A DNA stretch of 64,000 nt. Source: Dromaius novaehollandiae (Eukaryota > Chordata > Aves > Casuariiformes > Dromaiidae). The stretch spans positions 8,703,448 through 8,767,447 of the forward strand of contig NC_088108.1 in assembly GCF_036370855.1 (NCBI RefSeq). Direction: 5' to 3'. The notes under the pieces are model-generated. The model did no database searches, was not told the origin of the DNA, and saw nothing but the letters and a program-made list of their open reading frames with translations. Positions 1 through 64,000 of the stretch are shown piece after piece; the stretch's first letter is position 1, and each line of letters begins with the position of its first letter. The translations under genes and the position numbers were made by a program.

Positions 1-237
1 ATGAGTGTGTGGGCCATGTTGATAATGACTCACCAGCTTTAGGGTTTACCTTCAAATCTTCATATTTGCTCGATGCCACAATAAAATGGCATGAGGTAAC
101 TGCAGTGTTCCAACTTTTACTTCCTCATAAGTGTCACTGGGTAAATGCCTGTGAACTTCAGTAACAGTCAGCCCAATCAGCTACTGCAAACTGCAGTTAC
201 TGCCCATCCACTGATAAGCAGTGTCTCTTGTTTGCAG

Positions 238-330
238 ACTCTGCCTCCCTACCCTTCCTGCATCATCAATACCCAGCCGACCCTGAGCAGATGCTCCTGT
301 CATCTGCAGTTTTCTCTGGACACGTCCCAG
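238..330 (+). other. Exon-like block of unknown origin
   Basis: A 93-nt segment, GC-richer than its surroundings, is preceded by a pyrimidine tract ending TTTGCAG and followed by CAG|GTGAGA, a good donor. One frame is open and includes HHQYPADPEQMLLSS, which I do not recognise. It could be an exon of a gene lying mostly to the left, a non-coding RNA exon or chance. The signals are short and no neighbouring exon was found in the window. Confidence 0.2.
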
Positions 331-3044
331 GTGAGAGATGGGCAAAAGCAAACTCTAAGTGACTGCTGCCTTGGAGCTGCTTAGACACCAGCATATGCTG
401 CCTGGGTCTCCCACCACCAAATGGCCACTGCCACAGAGCTCCTCTGCTGGACTCTTCATACACATGACTGCAGACTACTTATGTGCTGAAGTTAACAAAG
501 GGATTTTGTCAGCAAAGTGCAGTAAGTCAAATACAATTTACTGTGGGATGTATACAACCCAAAAGGCATGATGATGCAGGCCTGTCCTGAAGACTACTCA
601 GCTACTCTGAGTGACTGCATGAGCTGTGAGTGAGTTCAGGAATACCTGTTTTACAAGTTGTACTCTACCTTTCTGCACTAGTGAACTCAGGTAATGCTGC
701 AAGTCTCTAAATTGCATTGTCACTGAACCTGCATTGCCACCTTATAAAACATACAAAATTCCCAGTTTTGTCCATGTTTTCACACTTTGCATACTAATAT
801 CTGAGATTCCTATAATGGACTTTGATATAGTACTTGCTAGGAAGGTGTATGTACTAGAGAAGAAAAAAAAGCTTCTTACAGCATTTATTATTTTTCCATT
901 GTGCATCTATTCTTGAAGGCAGGCAAGAAGGAAGCATTATTGCTCTTAACTGTTCCAGCACAGGCTAGAAGCAGAGTCCCTCAAAAGAGCTTGTGTTTCC
1001 ATCCATCAAATAAATCCTATCAGTAATTGTCTTGCAGACCTCCACTTCAGTTGACTACTGGTAAGAATGGGATTAAAGAGACAATTCTCTTTTTTCTGGT
1101 ATTTGTAGATTTCTCTGTTGTTCAATGCCATTGCTGAGTCATAGATTTGGGGGGGGGCAGTGTCTTTTGGTCTTTTCATATTGACTGTGATCTTATTCAC
1201 TCTGATTCACTCTGATTTAAAGTAGCGTGAAATATATTGTCAAGTACATAAGTGGTCTAATGCCTACCAAATGCAGTTCCAATCACAGGTCAGATGAATT
1301 GCTCTAGGCTTTGTTCACAGCTCCATTTTCAATAAACAAAGCTACTTCTGCAAGCAAATTGTGTAGATGAGAGCTTAATTTGTATTTCTGCTTTCCATTC
1401 CTCATCAGCAGGTGCATCAACATACACAGAATCAAAAAGTTAAGAAGAGGAATGATATTGTTCCAAAACCCCGATCAGAATACTTCCAGGCCAACAGGGT
1501 TTGGAACTGAACCTAAATCTGTGGCTGGCTCTTGCCTGTACTTGGAATTGGGTAAGAAAGACAAACAATAAACAATGCTCACTAAAACATTCCTGCTCTC
1601 TCTGTGCTGAAAACAAACTTTTCTCAAACAGCATGTTTCTCCACTACTAATGATCTTAACCCAAATTCTAGAAATGTAGTGTACATCTTATAGTTTGGGA
1701 TGATGAAGTAATACTTTGTTTAGCTATTAAAAAAATAAAAGTTATAAGATCTATTTGGCAATCACTTATCTGAGAATGTTTCTCCTTTCAATTGCCTAGC
1801 TTGATAGAAACAGTCAGTACTAGCTAATGTTTGGGATTCTTACTTGTCTAAACACCATTGACCAAATGGAAATCATTTGGAAAATGTGGAAGCCTGCCTT
1901 CTTAGTACCATTTTTCTTCTATGTATTCTATTCTGGGAATATACCCAGAAAAGAAACAATCACCAAAGAATGACAGATTTAAAAAAACAGCATACATTTT
2001 AGGAATTTAGAGTAAGATAATTCTTAAAGATACATAATATAAAATCTAAGTATTAAAGGACATTTTATTCCAAACAGCCACTCTTGCATGTCTACACAAG
2101 AAAAGTAACACAGTCAGCTGATGTTTACCTCTCAGACCAGGTAGTAAAGTTGTGCCTAGTCAAATGAATATATGCAGTAGGTTAATACACAGGAAATGAG
2201 CTGTTCAGACATTTTCTTTCTTCTGCTTTTGTACATTTGCAACTCTCATAACTGGTGTCTGCAGTATTTATTTAGAAAATCAAGAATAAATATGTTTTTA
2301 TAAAATTACATTAACATTAACACTATATTTTTGCTAATTCTATGTGGTTGCTGGGTAATATGCTATACCCTTGAAATCCTTACAGTTGCAGTTCAGCTAA
2401 AAAACTTCTTACTGCTATCCAACTGTTACCACAGTGCTCAACTGAGGTAACTCTAATGTAGTTGGGACAAAACATTCAGATTGGTTCCTACTCAGGCAGG
2501 AGGCACAGTAGGTGACTTAAAACTGCGGTGTAACGTCCTGCAGCTTTGCAGTCATTGCGATTCTCCTTTTCAAAATGTTATTTTATCCAAATTTTTAGAA
2601 ATGTCAATTTCTAGAAATAATCAAAGGAACCAAAAGTAAAAAAAAAGTCCTCTGAGGCAAATAAATATTTCAATTGAAATGGAAATCTATCAATTTTGGA
2701 AATGAGAGAAACATCTTAGCCTTTAACAAGGGTGTCTGACTCTTTTGTAGGCATCCTAGGATGCCCATGATGCTTTTTCAAGCACACAAAAACCTCATGA
2801 AGAGACAGAGAATAAACTAAAAAGCTGTTGTGTTGAACTAAAAATATATATCTCACTTTTGAACCCAGTAATTTGTCACACTTCAGATAATAACAGTTAT
2901 TATTGACAAAGTTGTGCAACACATAAGCAAGTATAAAACAAACTTCAATATGATTTTATAGCCTAGGAGTGAGAACTATTCTGTGTCAATAACATAGTTA
3001 TCTCAAGATGAATAGGTGCATGATTATTTTCAAAATATTTGCTT

Positions 3045-3072
3045 TGCCTGTAAGTAGATGCCTGTAAGTAGA
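3045..3072. repeat. Tandem 14-mer, two copies
   Basis: The unit TGCCTGTAAGTAGA occurs twice head to tail (3045-3058 and 3059-3072), just upstream of the CR1-like 3' end. It is a small slippage-type duplication with no evident function. Confidence 0.9.
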
Positions 3073-3091
3073 GCTTATCAATGGCCACCAA

Positions 3092-3129
3092 AAGTCCTTT
3101 CAAGCCTAAATCATTCTGTGATTCTATGA
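3092..3129 (+). mobile_element. CR1-type LINE 3' end remnant
   Basis: The stretch runs from AAGTCCTTTCAAGCC through AAATCATTCTGTGATTC and ends ATTCTATGA. This matches the typical 3' terminus of chicken repeat 1 (CR1) LINEs: a GTCCCTTCCAACC-like segment, then copies of an ATTCTRTGA-type octamer. CR1 insertions are usually severely 5'-truncated and lack clear target duplications, as here. The upstream boundary cannot be set by eye; some of 3040-3091 may belong to it. It is the main lineage marker in the window. Confidence 0.7.
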
Positions 3130-3927
3130 CTCTGAAAGCTGTGAAAAATTTAAATGACTAAGCAAGGAGGAAACATATAATAGCTAAACCATCTGCAAGA
3201 GAAATTCAGGAAGGCTCTTCTAGCTAAAAGTTATGTATCAACACCAACATGTTGAGATCATATGAAAGTGGGGGGAGAAGCTGGAAGCAGTTAGACTGTC
3301 AGAGCAGGAATACCTCGGCAGGGAGAAAAAGGATTGTCTCAAGATTCTAGAGAAATTCTTCAAGGAGCACGGACAATTTTAATTTACTTTCTAAATAGGT
3401 AATGATCCAAGTATCCTTCTAATGATAAAGTTATGTTTCTTTATATATGTATGAAATGAGAGGAGATGTGTGAGAAGGTGGAGAGATAAGACTTGAAAAG
3501 TCATAGGGAAAAAACAGCAGTACTCAGAATGAGTGAATATTAGTTATTGTCATTATCGTAGCACAAGAACATAAAGGAATTATTTTGGAGGAATGAAAAT
3601 CAGACCTGAAGATAAAGGGTATGTGGAAAAAGGAGCAGAAGCAGAAAATTTTATCAAGGCTCTCATTTATACAGACAAGGGAAGCAGAAGGAAACAGAGT
3701 ATACTGAATTGTGTTAATTCATTGCAGTAATGAAAATTAAGCTATAAAATCTCTCAACTCTGTAAACATAATGCCTATCTAAAATATATTTTAGCCAAGT
3801 GCTAAATAGCTTCATTAAGGTCCCTTATAAAGACCTGTATCTGTTTTTTGTCTCATATCTATCTTAAACTGGAAAAATACAACAGTATCAGTAAAGTTAA
3901 TTGAAATAATGGAAAGCAGATTGTGTC

Positions 3928-4231
3928 TAGAATAAATATATCTCTAAAAGACAAGTATATTTCGAGTTGTACTTTTATATATGCTTTCCATTCCCTTTTT
4001 TATGATGTAGTTCTAAATATGAAATTGGAAATATGTAGTCCTCCATTCGATAATCATTTCTGGAAAAAGATTCACTCTAGAATAGAATAAATATATCTCT
4101 AAAAGACAAGTATATTTCGAGTTGTACTTTTATATATGCTTTCCATTCCCTTTTTTATGATGTAGTTCTAAATATGAAATTGGAAATATGTAGTCCTCCA
4201 TTCGATAATCATTTCTGGAAAAAGATTCACT
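3928..4231. repeat. Perfect 149-bp tandem duplication (period 155)
   Basis: Positions 3928-4076 and 4083-4231 read identically over 149 nt, separated by 6 nt. Both copies start TAGAATAAATATATC and end AAAAAGATTCACT. No difference was seen, so the event is very recent, a polymorphic copy-number variant or an assembly duplication. The unit is non-coding, AT-rich and unlike any repeat family I know. Confidence 0.95.
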
Positions 4232-5376
4232 TCCTGTGGACTTATAAGAAAAGTGTTTAATAATGCTCTACCTATAATTATTTAGTATTCTAAATTCCCT
4301 TTATTAACAGCCTGAAAAGAATAATTTGGAGTTGAGAATTACAATGTGTTGAAAAGTATAAATAATTTTGAGCTACAAATCAATATATTTACATATAAAA
4401 TAAAATGTAACATATAAGTCCTTGATTTTGAAAACCTTTACATAAGAGAAGAACTTAAGTCACATCTAATCTGTGCAAGTCTCAGCAGCTAAAATTACTC
4501 ATGAGCATAAATGTTCACAAGAATAGACTCTAAATGGATTGTAAATAACTGACAATGTATTTACCACACAAAAGAATTCCCACATATCAGCACCCATAGC
4601 TAATACATTTCCTTTATTGTAAAAGTTGTGCCATTCATCACAATTTAACTATATCATTTAGTTAGTATAAGTGAAATGTATAGACAATATAGTAAATATA
4701 GCAATGTTGATTTGGTAAAATTGTTTGATAATCATTGATTGTAATTTAATCTCAGGCCTAATTATTCTGTGAGTATTTAAGTATTTAATGAGCTATTGAA
4801 TTAATAGCCCATCTCTTACAATAATGAAACACTTTTACTGAATCACTGTTGAATGGTTGATGTAAAACACTCCTCTAGGTTTTCTAAAATTCGTTTCTGT
4901 GACATTCTCACTGTGAAGCTTTAGAAACCATGAAACCACATAAAACTCTCATCCTAAAAATGAGAAGGTATATCACACTTTAATTATATTTTAACTGCAT
5001 ATAGTCTCAGATTCAGCTATCCAAAGATACTTGTAGGTTTAAAGTTGCAGGCAGGTGCCTACTAGGTAAATGTACCTCAACAGTATAATTGTAACAGACC
5101 CATTGAAACCCATGGGAGCTAGGCATCTAACCTACTTTTGTAACATCTTTTTATGGACTCAGTTGCATCTTTAATATCTTTCAAAGTCTACCCTTGTATT
5201 GTTAATTATCATGATCACTAGCTAAAGTGTAAACATTATACAATAACAGTCACTAATCAGGGCTACATGGCAATCTACTACTGTAGGAGGCCCAGACCCA
5301 CAGGCCACTGCTACAAAAATCCGCAGACTTCATGGCAGTAAACTGGTACTGCGTGAAGTAAACATTAAAATGTTTT

Positions 5377-5420
5377 AACATAAACATAAACATAAATATA
5401 AATATATGTGTATATATATA
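5377..5420. repeat. ACATAA / TA simple repeat
   Basis: Several AACATA/AATATA units grade into a short TG/TA dinucleotide tract. It is a degenerate microsatellite in intergenic DNA. Confidence 0.8.
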
Positions 5421-8280
5421 AAATGTTCTTTAAAAAGAAGTTAATTAGCTCTAGCCAAGAGAGAAGGAAGACTATTTCTAGCGAAACTGCTATCAGTGAT
5501 GGCTGAAAGATCTAAACATTTGCAGAAGTACTCAGTATTTTGCAAGACTATGCAACACTGAACAGTTAAGTAGTCTCTATAACAGGATCATTCGTATATT
5601 TTAAAATCAAATTCAATTATATAAGCACATATTTGGGTTCACAATACTTTAATTTGTTTCTACTAGCTTTCTCCTTGTCAAATTACAAAATCTAACTAAA
5701 AGAAAAGTTGGAGTTTTGCAATTTATAGCTGGAAAACTGTTGTTGTGATGTTTTCATTATCATATGAAGACAAACTTCCCTGTGTTATAATGAAAATAAA
5801 AATAAGGTTGCTATATTGACCTGAAATGACTTTTTGTACACATATAATAAAACGTAACCAATGATCTTGATATTAAAGTGATTATGTTCCAGCAAGAAAC
5901 ATATCACAAGTACACGCTTTTCACAGATTTTATACAATATTAGTTATTATCAACTAGATTTTCAAATTGTTTCTGTTGCATATATGTTTACATTGCATGA
6001 AATGGCTACCTTTATATTCTGCCTGTTCCAGTGTGTTGCCAATATAGTTCACAAAATAAGTAGTTTCGTTTCCTTGAATAAATTTGGATTTAACCTTTTT
6101 GCTGCTGCAATGACTAGCTTCCTTTCACCCTCATCATGAAATGAAAATTTCACATTTGCAAATGTGCAGCTAAGATTCACAGCTGTTTTTCAGTTTCATC
6201 ATTTTTGTGAAATGATTTAAACCTCAATAGATGAGGAAGTATGTACAAGACTGAGAAGGCAGACAAAATAAAGACTTTACAACTGACGGGCAAGGGGAAT
6301 TTATGGGAAAACTAACGACATGTGCTGCCTGAGCAAATTAAGTATTTTTTAATTCATATTATCTTAATTAGCAGCCAAAATAAATTAACAGCTTTGAGAA
6401 ACTTGCAGAGATGAACAACACATAATGAGATGGGCACATGTATTAGGGATGATGATCAGAGGAGAACATCCACATAGCTGCTTAAATGTTTATATCCGTA
6501 ATTAAGAGGGTGCACCAACTGAAAAAAGATCAAGATGCAAACATAGTACAATATATCACTGATATTTTGAATTTCTATTGAAGGCTATAACAGAATAAGT
6601 ATAAAATACTTTTGTGGAAAGAGGTGGCAGAGTGCAAAACACTTAAATGGTACATTTCACTTCTTAAATGGTATGTTGTTGCTATTGTAAATAATGACCT
6701 CACTAGCTCAAAGCAAATGATTTAAATATATGCAAAACTTTATGCGATATTATCAATTAAAGAAGTGTGTACTTGCAGGTTTGGGGTTCGATATTGTAGC
6801 TTATACAAAAGTTACCTCGCAAAGATATTATGAGTGTGACTGTGGTAAAAATGTCTGAGGAAAGTTGAAGGTTAACATACAATAAAAAGTTTAGATTTTT
6901 CATAATCATTTTTACTTTTTTTTTACAATTTTTATTAAAATACTTTACTGAATTTACTAAGTTTACTAATTTAATTAATTTAATAAATGAAATAACCTAT
7001 TAAAATAATTTACTTCCAACTTGTCAGTGGGTAATGAAAAATATTTTAGTTTTCAAAATATGATCTAAATTGTTATTGAAAAATTATTTTCATGATTTAT
7101 TGGTAAAAATGTTGTGTCAAAAGAGGAAGAAAATCTGCTTTTTATTTTGAAAGAAAAACACTCTTTGTTTTGTAACATGGTTCACAAAGGATGTGGAGAG
7201 AGCTGATCAACATGGACAAGGATCTCGGGATTTTGAATGATTATAGGATTATAACGTTTTGCAGTTCCATGTATTTACAACAACTGGAGACATGTGCGCG
7301 CTCACACATACACACACTGGTTTGACGAAGACTTTCCAAATATGCAGAACTTTAAGAACAAGTAAAATACCCCAAAATACCAGTTGAGCAGCACATAACC
7401 TTCAGGTGCACTAGGCTCTGAAAATCATACCTACATTTTAATTCTGTTTCCTTTAAATTCTTTCCTTTAAGTGCTTTTCTTTAACCCTAATTTTGTGTGT
7501 TAGCTCTCAGAGGGTCAGTTAGTCCAGATCTGGCTCTTGTGCTCATGCGACAGTTATTCACGCATCTGTACAAAGCTAAGCACTGCTTACATAAGCCCCT
7601 GCTTTGAGTACCTGTAAATTAGAGGAAGAGGTTGCTTACAAGGAAGGCTGCATCCCAGAAGTGTTTATATATTTTCAATCTAGCTTTACTGGAGGAGTGG
7701 ACCAAAAGAGGACATAAGCGTATAATCCCCTTGTGCTCCGTGTTAACTCTCACCCTTAAACAGTCTCTTTGCTTCTGGGAAGCAGTGACAACAGCCAACA
7801 CGTTATGCAGGATTAAAAGTTCAGGAATGTTTTGGGGGGAACAGTGGTGCAAAGCGACCTGAGAGCAGTTAGTAGCTTTATTCCTGTTCTAGAATCTGAA
7901 TTTTTTTTGAATGTCTTTTTTTCAAATAATGCTGAATCCAGAATCTGAGTTCTGAGGCTAAGATTTGAAAAAGAACTGTTACAACTGGTTTTTAATGGAC
8001 TTGGAATACAAATTACATTTCATGTCACCTTTGTTTAAAATACATTTAACAAGCGGTCTCACTTGGTGAGTTTCCTGAACCGGGTGGTTAAAAAATACTC
8101 AAATTCACACTGTTGTTAAAGACTTGCGGACGCGAGCTGCACAGTGAGATCGTAACGCAGTCAGAGGGTTGACTTTTGGCTACGCAGCTCGTTATAAACT
8201 GCCCGAAGAGGTTCCTCGCACACGCACAGATTTTAATCTGCGCGTCGGTGCGGGGCGGCCGGTGACCGCCATACCAGGCC

Positions 8281-8301
8281 GGGGCGGGGGGGGGGAGGGG
8301 G
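8281..8301 (+). promoter_or_regulatory. G-quadruplex-prone G tract in promoter
   Basis: A run of four G, one C, ten G, one A and five G within 21 nt can supply at least four G-triplets with one-base loops, so it fits the G-quadruplex rule. It overlaps a GC box and sits about 430 nt upstream of the start codon. Such tracts are common in CpG-island promoters; function is inferred. Confidence 0.6.
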
Positions 8302-8646
8302 CGCGGAGAGCGTTGCTCGCGCGGCGGGCGGGCACTCGGAGCGCAGCGGCGCTGTGTGGCGCGCCGCGTGCTTGGGGGCGCTCACTTGATACCGGGGCAG
8401 CGCAGCGCCGGCCGCAGACGGCTCCTGGGTGGAGCCAGGGCTGTTCGGCCGCGGCCGGCCTGCGGCTCGGGGTGCTGCTATCGGCTCGGCTTCGGGGGGG
8501 CGCGCGGAGGGCTACTCGGGGCCGCCCGGGGGCCGCCGCCGTATTTAGGGGGCGGCGGCGGTTGAGGCGGCGGCCGCGCGGGGGGAGGGGCGGGCCATGG
8601 AACGGCGCGCGCCGTCTCCCAGGGTGCCGCGGGCTCGCGTCCCGTC

Positions 8647-8676
8647 ATGCCCCGCGGGCCGCTCCGTCCCCTCTGA
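8647..8676 (+). other. Possible 9-codon upstream ORF
   Basis: An ATG at 8647, out of frame with THOC2, reads nine codons to TGA at 8674-8676, 49 nt before the main start codon. It matters only if transcription starts upstream of 8647. It could then slightly reduce THOC2 translation. Confidence 0.3.
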
Positions 8677-8725
8677 CCCGGGCCCGTCGCTCCCCCATCC
8701 GGGCTCTCGGCGCCACACGGGGAAG

Positions 8726-63308
<54,583 letters not shown>

Positions 63309-64000
63309 GTTTGAATCTTTTAGACACCACCAAAGATTACTCTTGTGTTTTGTTGCGGAGAAAACTTATTACTGGTTTTGTGGCAAACTCCATCAGAAAA
63401 CTCAAATTCCATTCCTGTAAATGCTAATGTAGTAACAGAATGGGCTGGGGCGGGTTTTGCCCCATTTGTTTTGTTTTGTTCTTTTTTTCTTTTCTTTTTC
63501 TTTTTTTCTTCCCTTCTCCTTCCTGGTGCATAGAACTTCTGTGCTGTGCTATCCTTGAGGCCCACTCTTGCCTGCAGGTCTGTGATGGGGGAATTTGTGT
63601 GGAAGCAACCTAAAAAATAGCTCCTGAATTTACCATTCTTTTGATATTTTTCAGAGATTTTCTTCCATAGTTGACAATTTTACCTTCAGTTTATAGGAAG
63701 AAATAAAGCACAGCTGTCAGTACTGTCTTTGCTTTACTCATTTCCAAATGAGTAAACAAAATTGTGTACCTGAATAGTCAATTAAAAAAGCAAAAAATGC
63801 TGGCTATTTGAATATTCTGTACCAGTTAAATATCTTTTCTGGTCCTTCCTGAAATATTTAAATTTACATAAATTGCTTAAACATAAAGACATTTTTATAC
63901 ATACAAATCATCTCTTAGAGTAGTTGATTCTCTTTTGGTACCAATAAGAAATTTTAATTATTAAAAAAGTTTGAGACACCTGGAATATCAGTTCTCCTTT
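63309..64000 (+). other. THOC2: Start of intron 33, running off the window
   Basis: AT-rich with a pyrimidine-rich tract (63469-63525, TTTTG then CTTTT units). No further THOC2 exon is recognisable. The remaining tail exons and 3' UTR should lie to the right. Confidence 0.7.

Larger units (their letters stand above)
1..8100. other. Upstream intergenic region, AT-rich, no supported gene
   Basis: About 8 kb of AT-rich sequence precedes the CpG island. Reading frames are short, lack codon-like composition and match no protein I recognise. It contains a CR1 LINE remnant, a perfect local duplication, small simple repeats and one weak exon-like block (238-330), each listed separately. In mammals the neighbour beyond the THOC2 5' end is XIAP, transcribed divergently; no part of it is recognisable here. 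Distal regulatory elements could be present but I cannot identify any. Confidence 0.6.

Noticed and set aside
7619..7862. Overlapping 76-77 codon frames on both strands upstream of the promoter
   Set aside because: Short, mutually overlapping, without coding bias or splice partners. Chance frames.

Overview
This 64 kb window is vertebrate nuclear DNA, most likely avian. It holds one recognisable protein-coding gene on the + strand: THOC2, the large scaffold subunit of the THO/TREX mRNA-export complex. A bird is suggested by a CR1-type LINE 3' end with the terminal ATTCTATGA motif (about 3092-3129), by the near absence of other interspersed repeats, by compact introns (80 nt to 6.9 kb) and by a GC-rich promoter set in AT-rich flanks. 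The protein is close to mammalian THOC2 in its core and diverges in the C-terminal low-complexity tail. Species cannot be fixed from the sequence; a turtle or crocodilian is a weaker alternative.

Layout. Positions 1-8100 are AT-rich upstream intergenic DNA with no supported gene. It contains a CR1 remnant, a perfect 149-bp tandem duplication, small simple repeats and one weak exon-like block (238-330). A CpG-island promoter covers about 8120-9185, with GC boxes, a G-quadruplex-prone tract and a YY1-type motif over the start codon. Coding exon 1 begins at 8726. I place 33 coding exons between 8726 and 63308. Their phases add up exactly and encode residues 1-1440 in one open frame. The last part of the C-terminal charged tail (roughly 150 residues by comparison with the mammalian protein) and the 3' UTR lie beyond the right edge, so the gene is partial at its 3' end.

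Splicing is the most interesting aspect. Intron 17 has the hallmarks of a U12-type (minor spliceosome) intron. Introns 19 and 21 are GC-AG introns with otherwise perfect donors. Intron 29 ends in a NAGNAG tandem acceptor. There are several candidate alternative elements: an in-frame 42-nt cassette exon in intron 12, an in-frame extension of exon 9, a possible poison exon in intron 19 and a possible intronic polyadenylation site after exon 32.

I found no tRNA, rRNA, CRISPR array, intact transposon, endogenous virus or second gene, and no novel biological system. The introns otherwise hold low-complexity tracts (three poly-C runs of 22-23 nt, TA/GATA arrays, T-rich runs) and unassigned AT-rich sequence.
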